A DNA stretch of 13,312 nt, taken from JAWVZU01 sp033722075 (GTDB lineage Bacteria > Pseudomonadota > Gammaproteobacteria > Xanthomonadales > SZUA-38). Shown here piece by piece: positions 1 through 6,722 of the stretch. Numbering within the stretch: position 1 is the first letter of the stretch; each line of letters starts with the position of its first letter. The notes under the pieces are model-generated. The model worked only from the letters and a program-made list of their open reading frames with translations. It did no database searches and had not been told where the DNA came from. The stretch is from contig JAWVZU010000085.1 of NCBI GenBank assembly GCA_033722075.1, positions 1 to 13,312 on the forward strand, written 5' to 3'. A program made the position numbers and the translations under genes.

Positions 1-83
1 TCGGTCGCAGCGATCTCGGCGTCAACGCGGAGCGGATCCGCGAGTTCCGTAATCGTCTGCTGGCGCGTCTGACCGGGGGATGA
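1..83 (+). CDS. C-terminal end of an unidentified protein (partial)
   Basis: A reading frame open from base 3 runs to a TGA at 81-83 and encodes the last 26 residues of a protein whose start lies left of the window. The visible tail is charged and helix-like (Arg/Glu/Leu-rich, ending LARLTGG). Codon use, with G or C in nearly every third position, matches the neighbouring genes, which supports real coding. The fragment is too short to assign a family. It is convergent with the beta-propeller gene, whose stop lies 24 bp further on. Confidence 0.5.
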   Translation, partial: GRSDLGVNAERIREFRNRLLARLTGG

Positions 84-89
84 AGGATT

Positions 90-105
90 GCGGCGGGGGC
101 GCCGC
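90..105. terminator. GC hairpin between convergent genes
   Basis: GCGGCG (90-95) and CGCCGC (100-105) form a perfect 6-bp stem with a GGGG loop, in the 24-bp gap between two convergent stop codons. There is no T tract on either side, so it is not a classical intrinsic terminator. Its position between converging genes is the only support for a termination role. Confidence 0.25.
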
Positions 106-107
106 TC

Positions 108-974
108 CTACTCGGCTGCGACGAACAGGAGTCGGCTACCGTTCGGGCTGACTGCCATGCGGGTGATGCCAAGAATGCCCGCGCCGGAGAAGTCGGCGGC
201 TTCTACCCAACCTTCCGAGCCGTGAACCAGGATCCGCCCGTCGACTCCGGCCCATAACCGGCCGTCAGGTCCGACGGCGAAATCCTCGCCTTCCCCCGGC
301 ATCTCCGCAAGGGTCCTATGCGTATCGTCTTCCGTACTGAAGGAGACGATGCGAAAAGGCGTCCGTGCCTTGTCCAGGTAAGCGACCGTACCGTCCGGCA
401 AACGCCGAATCGTGCGCCCGATGTCATCCGCCACGACCCGCGCGGGTTGCCCGGGTGTCGCGACCTGCAGCGTGAAGGTATCGCCGAGCAGAAATGCCGC
501 GACCCGATTCCCGTCGATCCAGTCGAAATAGCCGACGGGTTCAAGCTCCGGGAACAGGAGCCGCTCGTTGCTGCCGTCGATTTCGAACTCCCATAGCCGC
601 TGGGCTCCGTCGGCTTCCACCCGGACGACTGCGATGCCGCCGTTTGGGCTGGGTGTCGGCGAGTACTCGCTCAAGGGCGTTTCGGTGACTTGCTTCTCGC
701 TGCGCGTCACCAGGTCCATGGCGTAGATATCCGCCTGACCCGACTCGATCCTCGTGAACCAGAACGCGTCGCCATCCGGCTGGAAATGGGGTTGATTGTC
801 GTAGCCAGGTCGCTCCGTGAGGCGTTGAGCGTCCCCCAGGCGATCACCTTCGACCTCGGCGAGGTAGATCTCCGTCCCTGGCGGCGGCTCCTGGGCTGCG
901 GCCGTCGCGGCGAGGGCGGCCAACGCCAGCCCCAGCGCACGAGTCCTGGCTGTCGGGCTATTCCTCTTGCGCAT
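108..974 (-). CDS. Secreted PD40/TolB-like beta-propeller protein
   Basis: 288 aa, ATG at 974, TAG at 108. Residues 1-27 form a Sec signal peptide: basic Arg/Lys start, Ala/Leu-rich core, and an AAA cleavage site before Gln28. The mature protein repeats short motifs typical of WD40-like/PD40 propeller blades, such as QPHFQPDGDAFWFTR, YSPTPSPNGG and MAVSPNGSRLLFV, each pairing S/QPDG or SPNG with a following beta strand. TolB-type proteins of this kind are periplasmic binding scaffolds; no catalytic residues are evident. The length fits a single small propeller without the TolB N-terminal domain. Its start lies inside the 3' end of rnd (17-bp overlap, different frame), so the two are probably co-transcribed and translationally coupled. 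The ligand is unknown. Family assignment is fairly secure, specific function is not. Confidence 0.8.
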   Translation of the reverse strand: MRKRNSPTARTRALGLALAALAATAAAQEPPPGTEIYLAEVEGDRLGDAQRLTERPGYDNQPHFQPDGDAFWFTRIESGQADIYAMDLVTRSEKQVTETPLSEYSPTPSPNGGIAVVRVEADGAQRLWEFEIDGSNERLLFPELEPVGYFDWIDGNRVAAFLLGDTFTLQVATPGQPARVVADDIGRTIRRLPDGTVAYLDKARTPFRIVSFSTEDDTHRTLAEMPGEGEDFAVGPDGRLWAGVDGRILVHGSEGWVEAADFSGAGILGITRMAVSPNGSRLLFVAAE

Positions 975-2103
975 GCATCAGTTCCTCGCGGATTTCCAGT
1001 AGTTGATCCCCGATGACCTCGCGTCGCCAACCGGTCAGGCGCTCCGGCAGTTCGCCATGGCGAACCAGCGGCAGCAGGTCGCGTTTCGCAGCCAGCAGGC
1101 TGGGCTCGAGTTCGAGTTCCTCCGCGCGCTCCGCAACCGCCTTCTTCAGGCCTTTCAGCACCCGCCGCTGCTCCCGGTCCAGGGGCGCATCCAGCGGCGC
1201 CGGTGGATCCTGCCGACCGCGCTCGATCCCGGCTTGGATCGCAGCGCTGATTTCGTCGATCACGGGCGCCCCGCGGTGCAGATTGATCTCCGCGAGGTCG
1301 GCGATCTTCGCCACGTCGGTGGGTTGCTGGCGCGCCAGCTCGATGATTTGATTGTCACCGAGAACGTGGCGCCGCGGCATATCGCGCTTGCGGGCCCGCT
1401 GCTCCCGCCACGCTACCAGTTCACGGAGCACGCCTCGCCCGACCCCGTCCAGTTTCCAACCCCACTTGAAGTCCCGGTAGATGCGGTCTGCATCCTCGCT
1501 CGCTGTGGCCGTTGCATCGGCCACCTGGCGGGCACAGTCTTCGGCACACCATTCGGTTCGCCCAAGCGCCTCCAGCCTTCCGGCGAGTTCGGCCTTGATC
1601 GGGAGCAGGTGCAGCACGTCGAGAGCCGCGTAACGCAATTGCGCCTCCTCGAGCGGGCGTTGCAGCCAGTCGGAGCGGGTTTGCGATTTCGACAGTTCAA
1701 CCCCGCAGATCTGTTGGGCCAGGTCCTGGTAGCTGAGGCTTGCGCCCAGGCCGCACAAGCCGGCGGCGATCTGGGTGTCGAACAGGGGCAGCATGGGGTG
1801 ACCGGCCAGCTGATGCAGCAGGGAGATGTCCTCGGACGCACTGTGCAGGACCTTGACCGTCGAAGGCTCGGCGAGGAGTTCCCACAGTTGACCCAGATCT
1901 TCCACGGCCAGGGGATCAACCAGCCAGACCGTTTCGCCGTCCGAAAGCTGGACCAGTGCCAGCTTTGCGAAAAAGGTCCGGGTGCGTTCGAATTCCGTAT
2001 CGACGGCGAGCTCCGGGGCGCGCCGCCAGCGGGTCGCCGCATCAGCCAGTTGCTGCCGGTCGTTGACAAAAACGCAGTTGCTCAGTGGATCGTCTTCAGT
2101 CAT
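958..2103 (-). CDS. rnd: Ribonuclease D
   Basis: 381 aa, close to the usual 370-385 aa for RNase D, a DEDDy-family 3'-5' exoribonuclease that trims tRNA precursors in the cytoplasm. All exonuclease residues are visible: Asp35/Glu37 in VDTEFER (ExoI), Asp92 in LHSASEDISLL (ExoII), and Tyr158/Asp162 in RYAALDVLHL (ExoIII). An HRDC region follows at about residues 200-285 (WKLDG..., MPRRHVLGDNQII), and the C-terminal part is helical. The frame stays open upstream to 2511, but the ATG at 2103 (MTEDDPLSN) gives the family-typical length, and the upstream stretch would run into the divergent gene starting at 2279. No strong Shine-Dalgarno precedes the start. The stop overlaps the next gene by 17 bp. 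Confidence 0.95.
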   Translation of the reverse strand: MTEDDPLSNCVFVNDRQQLADAATRWRRAPELAVDTEFERTRTFFAKLALVQLSDGETVWLVDPLAVEDLGQLWELLAEPSTVKVLHSASEDISLLHQLAGHPMLPLFDTQIAAGLCGLGASLSYQDLAQQICGVELSKSQTRSDWLQRPLEEAQLRYAALDVLHLLPIKAELAGRLEALGRTEWCAEDCARQVADATATASEDADRIYRDFKWGWKLDGVGRGVLRELVAWREQRARKRDMPRRHVLGDNQIIELARQQPTDVAKIADLAEINLHRGAPVIDEISAAIQAGIERGRQDPPAPLDAPLDREQRRVLKGLKKAVAERAEELELEPSLLAAKRDLLPLVRHGELPERLTGWRREVIGDQLLEIREELMHAQEE

Positions 2104-2230
2104 CAGGGGTCGAATCTCAGGAATGGAACCGGCACGCGTCCGCGGCAGCGGCGACCATGCCCGGCCGAGCATAGCGGCATTGCCCGCCTTTGGGTAGCGA
2201 CCACGGCGATTCCCGCGGCCCCGGACCGCG

Positions 2231-2239
2231 TGCAATAAT
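2231..2239 (+). promoter_or_regulatory. Candidate extended -10 promoter for the TPR-SUMF1 gene
   Basis: TGCAATAAT carries an extended -10 (TG-N) and AATAAT, five of six matches to TATAAT, about 40 bp before the ATG at 2279. No convincing -35 hexamer lies 17 bp upstream. The 175-bp divergent intergenic region should also hold a promoter for rnd, but I cannot point to one. Confidence 0.25.
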
Positions 2240-2278
2240 CGCGGCTGGCACGCCACGACAACGGCACCTACCGTCCGA

Positions 2279-4201
2279 ATGGCAGATACGCAAGAACAGA
2301 CAGAGCCGAAAAACCGAGCGCCGGTATGGACCGTTCGCAAGCTGCGGGCAGTCATCCTGATCGTGATGATTGCCGTGGTGGCTCTGTTCTTCGGGCTGCG
2401 CGGGCCGGGAAACGGTGAGAGCGAGGTGCCCGACGGCCCGGCTGCCGGCGTGGACCAGCAGGGCCAGGTGGACGCTGGATCCGGGCCCGGCGGTGGCCCA
2501 ACCGAGCGCACGCCGCGTCAGGCTCGATCGCTGGACCCTTCCCAGGCCGTTGATGCCACCGGTGCACTGGAAGCCGCCGACGCGGCCCTCGCCGAAGGCC
2601 GGCTCTATGATCCCCCCGGCGACAGCGCGATCGAGCATTACCGGCGGGTACTCGAACTCGAACCTGACAATGAGGCCGCCCGGGAAGGCCTGGAGACAGT
2701 CGGGGCAATGCTCGTTCAGCGCATGGACCGGCATCTTGCCGAGCGGGATCTGGTCGCCGCCGAAGAGGTCGCCAGCGTCCTGGCTGGCGTGTTCGAAAGC
2801 CTTCCCGAGGCCGAGGCGCTTGTCGAAAGGCTGGATCAGCTGGCGCTGGCGGACCGGGCCATGGTCAGTGCTCAGCAGCAACTGGAGGAGGGGAACCTGG
2901 TCAATGAGGCCGGCAATGCGGCCCTCGGTAATCTTTCGCGGGTCCGGGAGCTCGATCCGGAGCATCCCGATCTGGAGGAAGCCATCGAGCGGCTGGAGTT
3001 CGATGTGGTTGAGCGAGCACTGACGATGGCGCGTTCCGATCGCTTCCAGGAGGCCCTGTTCCTCATTCGTCGAGCGCTTCGGTTTGACGAGAGATCGAGC
3101 TTTCTGGTCGACACGGAGCGACGTATCGAACGGTTTCAGGCCCAGCGAATCCGTGAGGTTGCTGAAGATTCACGGGCGGCAATGCGTGCTGCGCGCTTCG
3201 ATAAGGCCCGTGAGCAGATCGACGCTGCAGAGGCACTTGGGGCGTCCTCCGGCCTCGTGCAGGCCTTGTCCTCAGAACTCCGGCATGCTCTGGTCTACGG
3301 CGTGTTCGCGCCGGGAGAAACCTTCAGCGATGCCTTTCCGGACGGCTCTCCGGGACCGGAGATGATTGTCTTGCCGGCCGGCGCTTTCCTCATGGGCACG
3401 CTGCCCAGCACTCCGGGGCACACGAGCTTCGAAGAGCCGCGGCACCGGGTGGAATTCAGCCGGGGGTTTGCCTTGGCAACGACCGAGGTGACCGTCAGTG
3501 ATTTCCGCCGTTTCGTGGAGGCGACCGGCTATGTTTCCGATGCCGAAAGGGAAGGGGCCTCGTTCGTATACAACGAGTCCAACGGAAGGGTGATTCGCCG
3601 CAATGAGATCAATTGGCGACACAATTTCCGCGGGCGGGCCGCGGCCGATGACACGCCGGTCATTCACGTATCCTGGAATGACGCGACGGCGTATGCCCGG
3701 TGGCTGGCCTCGGAAACCGGGATGCCCTATCGGCTGCCGACGGAAGCCGAATACGAGTACGCGCATGGTGCGGGAAGCGCTGAGATCTACTGGTGGGGGG
3801 CAGGGTCGCCGCCTGAGCCACTAGAAAACCTGACCGGGGACAACGATCGTTCGCCCCGCTATGACCGAGCCTGGAATCAGGCCTTCACGGACTACGCCGA
3901 CGGTTTCTGGGGCCCGGCACCGGTTGCCTCGCTCAGCCCCAATCCCTACGGGCTTTACGACATGGCCGGCAACGTTCAGGAGTGGGTGGCGGATTGCTGG
4001 CACGATTCCTATGTTCGGGCGCCCGCCGATGGCAGCGCCTGGATCAATCAGGGATGTGAGCGGCGTGTCGCCCGCGGGAGCTTCTGGGGCGGCGCCCCGG
4101 AGACGGCACGCATCGCGTATCGCACCGGCTACCTGGCGGGACAGCGAGGGGCTGCGCTGGGCTTCCGCGTTGCCCGCGACCTCTACCGAACCGCCCAATA
4201 G
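2279..4201 (+). CDS. Membrane-anchored TPR protein with SUMF1/FGE-like domain
   Basis: 640 aa. A basic N-terminus and one membrane helix at about residues 22-40 predict a type II anchor with the rest in the periplasm. Residues 60-90 are a Pro/Gly-rich linker. Residues about 90-335 are helical with TPR-like units (for example EHYRRVLELEPDNEAAREGL). Residues 362-636 are a formylglycine-generating-enzyme-type (SUMF1/EgtB/PvdO) fold: MIVLPAGAFLMG, TEVTVSDFRRFVEATGY, PVIHVSWNDATAYARWL, RLPTEAEYEYA, YDMAGNVQEW and a final GFRVARD. True FGE enzymes carry two copper-binding cysteines after RGGS; here that stretch is RGSFWGGAPETARIAYR with none, so sulfatase activation is unlikely. Cys573 and Cys593 could form a structural disulfide. 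A binding or scaffolding role is more likely, but it is not proven. The ATG at 2279 has no clear ribosome binding site. The gene converges on the DUF1631 gene with an 8-bp gap. Confidence 0.85.
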   Translation: MADTQEQTEPKNRAPVWTVRKLRAVILIVMIAVVALFFGLRGPGNGESEVPDGPAAGVDQQGQVDAGSGPGGGPTERTPRQARSLDPSQAVDATGALEAADAALAEGRLYDPPGDSAIEHYRRVLELEPDNEAAREGLETVGAMLVQRMDRHLAERDLVAAEEVASVLAGVFESLPEAEALVERLDQLALADRAMVSAQQQLEEGNLVNEAGNAALGNLSRVRELDPEHPDLEEAIERLEFDVVERALTMARSDRFQEALFLIRRALRFDERSSFLVDTERRIERFQAQRIREVAEDSRAAMRAARFDKAREQIDAAEALGASSGLVQALSSELRHALVYGVFAPGETFSDAFPDGSPGPEMIVLPAGAFLMGTLPSTPGHTSFEEPRHRVEFSRGFALATTEVTVSDFRRFVEATGYVSDAEREGASFVYNESNGRVIRRNEINWRHNFRGRAAADDTPVIHVSWNDATAYARWLASETGMPYRLPTEAEYEYAHGAGSAEIYWWGAGSPPEPLENLTGDNDRSPRYDRAWNQAFTDYADGFWGPAPVASLSPNPYGLYDMAGNVQEWVADCWHDSYVRAPADGSAWINQGCERRVARGSFWGGAPETARIAYRTGYLAGQRGAALGFRVARDLYRTAQ

Positions 4202-4209
4202 GCGTTTGC

Positions 4210-5331
4210 TCAGAGCAGCAGGATCGCTTCGCCCTTTTCGACCTCCTCGATCACCTCGTCCAGGTCCCGATCCGCTACCTTCAGGCCCTGGGCGTCCACG
4301 AACAGCAGTTTGCGCGTAATCGGGCTCTTCCAGGACAGCTTCGCCTGGACCGTCTGGCCGTCCGCTTTCTTGAACTGGACCCACTGTCCGGGAGAAAGCA
4401 GCTCCTCCAGCTCCTCTCTCGTTTGCCCGGCACTGCCGCCGGGCACCAGCGGCTCCGGCCCGCGGGCGAAGTCCTCCAGATCTTTCTCATCCGTGACCCG
4501 AAATGAGGTCGCCGCTGGTTCCGCGCCGGACTCGGTGGTCTCGACGACCTGCTCGACGTAGGGGCGCGCTTCCGCCTCGTCGAATCCAACCATTTCCAGG
4601 TGGGCCCCGACGGTCTCGATGAGCGCCATGTCGAAGTCTTCCGGGTCGTTGTGCTGGGCCATGCGCCGGGCCAGGCGAAGGACCTCCATCATCTCGTCCG
4701 AGTTCGGGGCGTGCCGCAGGCAGGTCAGAGTCACGACGTTATGCCAAGGGCCGTTCAGAAACTCGGCGATGCTCGGGGTGATCTCCAGTTCATCGAAGAG
4801 CCGGTTGATTGCTGCCGATGCCAGGTCCCTGGCTTCCTCGCGCAGTCGCTGGGTCCGGGCGACTTTTTCGGCACGTCTTTTTGCCAGAGCGGCCCTGCGG
4901 AGATGCCCTTTGCGAAACTGCTCGATCTCCTTGAGGCCGCGTCGAAAGGGCTTCAGGTCAACGCCCCCGTTGTATTGATCAATAATTTGCCATGCGACCG
5001 AATCGACCTTGGCCAGTGCTTCGTCCCGGTCTTCGTCCGGCACGGCATCATCGATCAGCAGGCGGACCATGTCGGCCAGCAGGTAGCGTGCCGGGTGATT
5101 CTTGTCCTCCAGCACCGACGGATCGACCAGCGTCAAGCGACTGTAGGGTTCGAACAGATGACTGAGGACGGCGCGCGCCTTTTCTGGCACGTCCGGATCT
5201 TCCAGAAAAGCGAACAGTGTGACCAGCCGGCTCAGAAGGGCATCTGCCGCCTTCGCGTCGGCATCGCCGGCACTTTCCGCTAGATCTTCAACCAGCCTGG
5301 TCTTGACGTCCTCGGGCGTTACGAAGTCCAC
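4210..5331 (-). CDS. Short DUF1631 family protein
   Basis: 373 aa from a GTG at 5331. AAGGGAG lies 6 nt before this GTG; the TTG at 5337 would add two residues but abuts the same Shine-Dalgarno, so GTG is preferred. The sequence resembles the C-terminal half of DUF1631 proteins, usually about 700-800 aa: a helical N-terminal part (LLSRLVTLFAFLEDPDVPEKARAVL, NHPARYLLADMVR), a charged coiled stretch at about residues 135-170, then GPWHNVVTLTCLR and a compact C-terminal domain at about 310-373 (PGQWVQFKKADGQ, AKLSWKSP, RKLLFVDAQGLKVADR). That last domain looks like a small beta barrel, perhaps PilZ-like, but I see no RxxxR / (D/N)xSxxG c-di-GMP motif. A weak promoter (TTGCGT-16-TAAATT) lies at 5356-5383. 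Function is unknown. A nearly identical C-terminal domain is repeated at 6049-6336. Confidence 0.85.
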   Translation of the reverse strand: MDFVTPEDVKTRLVEDLAESAGDADAKAADALLSRLVTLFAFLEDPDVPEKARAVLSHLFEPYSRLTLVDPSVLEDKNHPARYLLADMVRLLIDDAVPDEDRDEALAKVDSVAWQIIDQYNGGVDLKPFRRGLKEIEQFRKGHLRRAALAKRRAEKVARTQRLREEARDLASAAINRLFDELEITPSIAEFLNGPWHNVVTLTCLRHAPNSDEMMEVLRLARRMAQHNDPEDFDMALIETVGAHLEMVGFDEAEARPYVEQVVETTESGAEPAATSFRVTDEKDLEDFARGPEPLVPGGSAGQTREELEELLSPGQWVQFKKADGQTVQAKLSWKSPITRKLLFVDAQGLKVADRDLDEVIEEVEKGEAILLL

Positions 5332-5395
5332 TGCCAACTCCCTTCTCCGACCGACAATTTAGCACCGGAGCATCAGGACGCAAGGTGAGATCGGC

Positions 5396-6031
5396 TCAGC
5401 CGAGCACGATGTTGAAAGTCGCCGATACGGGGTCCTGCGGTGAACCGCTTGGCTGGAAGGAGCGGGTAAGCAACATGCGGTGTGCCTGCGAGTGGCGTTT
5501 GTACAGCCCGTCCCGGCTGTTTCGTTCAGCCTCTTCAGCCACGTAGAGCTGGGTTGTCAAGCGGTCGAAACCCGGGGCCGTTACGCGAAAGTGGATATGC
5601 GGCGTCCGGCCACCGTAGGGTACGGGACGAATCGTTCGGAACCGGTAGCCGCCGTCGCTACCGGTCAGTGACTGACCGTACCCTTGAAAGCGTCGATCGG
5701 GCGTGCCGCGGTCTCCCGGGTGGTGGTAGGTCCCGGACGCGTCGCATTGCCAGATTTCGACCCGCGCACCGTCGATCGGGGTCCCGGTCGGATCCGTCAC
5801 GTTTCCCTGGACATGGGCGATCCGGCCTGGTGAGCGCTCTTCCTGACCGGCGACCTGCACGAGGTCGGCGTCGTGGTCCTCCGGAATTGTTACGGGAAAG
5901 AACGGTCCTTCGGCATCGGAGGGGGTTACGGGAAGCAGTTCTCCTGCCGCAAGCAGATCCTGCCAGGGCAGCAGTCCGCCGGTGATCATGCCGGCAAGGA
6001 TCTGCCGTCTTCGTGGGCTATATCGGTTCAT
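5396..6031 (-). CDS. Exported intradiol ring-cleavage dioxygenase
   Basis: 211 aa. Intradiol dioxygenases use non-heme Fe(III) to open catechol-type rings between the hydroxyls. The four iron ligands are all present: Tyr102 (GTYHHPGD), Tyr139 (RPVPYGG), His145 and His147 (TPHIHF). The loop between Tyr139 and His145 is shorter than in protocatechuate 3,4-dioxygenase. The N-terminus has a twin-arginine-like motif (PRRRQILAGM) and a hydrophobic stretch, so the enzyme is probably exported folded by Tat; such single-domain exported members are known, but their substrates are often undefined. A good Shine-Dalgarno (GAGGAAG) precedes the ATG at 6031. It lies 17 bp after the small DUF1631-domain ORF and about 64 bp before the DUF1631 gene, all on one strand. 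No catechol-pathway genes are nearby, so the substrate cannot be named. Confidence 0.9.
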   Translation of the reverse strand: MNRYSPRRRQILAGMITGGLLPWQDLLAAGELLPVTPSDAEGPFFPVTIPEDHDADLVQVAGQEERSPGRIAHVQGNVTDPTGTPIDGARVEIWQCDASGTYHHPGDRGTPDRRFQGYGQSLTGSDGGYRFRTIRPVPYGGRTPHIHFRVTAPGFDRLTTQLYVAEEAERNSRDGLYKRHSQAHRMLLTRSFQPSGSPQDPVSATFNIVLG

Positions 6032-6048
6032 GCTTCTTCCTCTCTGGC

Positions 6049-6336
6049 CTACCCGGGGGGCGTGGCCATGATAACCGCCTCGCCGCGGGATAGCTCATCC
6101 AGCACCTCCTCCATCTTTCGGTCGGCAACCTTCAGTCCATTGGCGTTGACGAAGAGCAGCTTGCGTGACACGGGACTCTTCCAGGACAGTTTCGCCGGAA
6201 CGCGCTGGCCGTCCTCGCCAAGAAACGAGACCCACACACCGGGCTCGAGTCGTCGCTCGAACTCCAGCTGAGCTTTTGCTTCCTCGCGAGCTGTGGCGTC
6301 CAAGTCGATGTTCCAAGGTGCAAGGCCTTCAGGCAA
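6049..6336 (-). CDS. Freestanding DUF1631 C-terminal domain (possible gene remnant)
   Basis: 95 codons from a TTG at 6336; there is no ATG in frame, and an in-frame TAG lies 6 bp upstream. Residues about 32-90 match the C-terminal domain of the short DUF1631 protein residue by residue (PG-WV-F, DGQ-V-AKLSWKSP, RKLLFV-A-GLKVADR, EV...E...GEA). Residues 1-30 (MPEGLAPWNIDLDATAREEA) resemble the linker that precedes this domain. No Shine-Dalgarno supports the TTG. Two readings are possible: a small single-domain paralog translated from a rare start, or the 3' fragment of a former full-length DUF1631 gene cut at its 5' side, where the duplicated tRNA end now lies. The domain itself is undamaged, which argues for retained function. 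It precedes the dioxygenase by 17 bp. Confidence 0.7.
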   Translation of the reverse strand: MPEGLAPWNIDLDATAREEAKAQLEFERRLEPGVWVSFLGEDGQRVPAKLSWKSPVSRKLLFVNANGLKVADRKMEEVLDELSRGEAVIMATPPG

Positions 6337-6375
6337 AGTTAGCTAGGCTGCGGGCTCCAGGCAACCTGCTTTTTG

Positions 6376-6405
6376 AGGATGGTGCCGGGGGAGGGACTTG
6401 AACCC
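6376..6405 (-). repeat. Second copy of the tRNA-Leu 3' end (att-like direct repeat)
   Basis: These 30 bases are identical, in the same orientation, to 6568-6597, which is the 3' end of the tRNA-Leu gene. The shared piece covers three bases of the T-stem 5' side, the T-loop, the T-stem 3' side, the acceptor 3' strand, CCA and 4 bases beyond. Flanking bases differ at once on both sides, and no other tRNA arms can be found next to this copy. Duplication of exactly the T arm plus acceptor end is what tyrosine recombinases leave as att sites. Confidence 0.8.
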
Positions 6406-6567
6406 AGCTCGGCCCGGACCGCCGATCCCGGGCGCATGCGTCTTCCCGAGCTGACGCGCACAGGCGGTACGCGCAGCTTCAGCAGAAAACTGAGGGGCGT
6501 CCTTCCCCCGGCAACATTCGGGTCGATCGAGTGGCGAAGCAAAGGCGAGCCACAGAAGGGAGAGCAT
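6406..6567. other. 162-bp interval between the tRNA-end repeats
   Basis: No gene, integrase or recognisable remnant is seen. An 8-bp inverted repeat, CAGCTCGG (6405-6412) and CCGAGCTG (6446-6453), starts at the edge of the repeat copy. Reading frames crossing this interval contain the MVPGEGLEPS string typical of translated tRNA ends and are spurious. Confidence 0.5.
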
Positions 6568-6597
6568 AGGATGGTGCCGGGGGAGGGACTTGAACCC
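6568..6597 (-). repeat. tRNA-Leu-internal copy of the 30-bp direct repeat
   Basis: This copy is part of the intact tRNA-Leu gene (its 3' end plus 4 flanking bases). It is paired with the identical copy at 6376-6405, 192 bp away. Confidence 0.8.
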
Positions 6598-6658
6598 TCA
6601 CACTGTCGCCAGTACCGGATTTTGAGTCCGGCGCGTCTACCAATTCCGCCACCCCGGC
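6572..6658 (-). tRNA. tRNA-Leu (anticodon CAA)
   Basis: 87 nt on the minus strand with CCA encoded. Acceptor GCCGGGG pairs with CCCCGGC followed by A-CCA; the D arm contains GGCGGAATTGGTAGACGC; the anticodon stem is CCGGA/TCCGG with loop CTCAAAA, giving anticodon CAA (reads UUG). A long variable arm typical of tRNA-Leu follows, and the T arm is GAGGG-TTCAAGT-CCCTC. No terminator is evident after it. Its 3' end is duplicated downstream. Confidence 0.96.
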
Positions 6659-6673
6659 AAAGGGCGCGCCGCG

Positions 6674-6702
6674 AGTTTAATGACCCCGCGTTGCCGACTC
6701 AA
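6674..6702 (-). promoter_or_regulatory. Promoter of tRNA-Leu
   Basis: On the minus strand, TTGAGT (6697-6702) is separated by 17 bp from TAAACT (6674-6679); each hexamer matches consensus at four of six positions. The predicted start lies about 8-10 bases before the tRNA 5' end. The discriminator is all G/C, as in stringently controlled stable-RNA promoters. Confidence 0.5.
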
Positions 6703-6722
6703 GTTTCGGGTGAGGGGACGGG

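Noticed and set aside
1003..2238. 411-codon open frame on the + strand
   Set aside because: It is antisense to RNase D, whose motifs are all present; the translation has no family features and arises from high GC.
2117..2965. 282-codon open frame on the minus strand
   Set aside because: It is antisense to the TPR-SUMF1 gene and the divergent promoter region.
2279..4201. Reading the SUMF1 domain as an active sulfatase-maturing FGE
   Set aside because: The two catalytic cysteines after the RGGS-like motif are missing, and no sulfatase gene is in the window.
4600..5283. 227-codon open frame on the + strand
   Set aside because: It is antisense to the DUF1631 gene, with no recognisable motif.
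6376..6600. A second complete tRNA next to tRNA-Leu
   Set aside because: Only the T arm and acceptor end are repeated; no D arm, anticodon arm or 5' acceptor strand can be folded with it.
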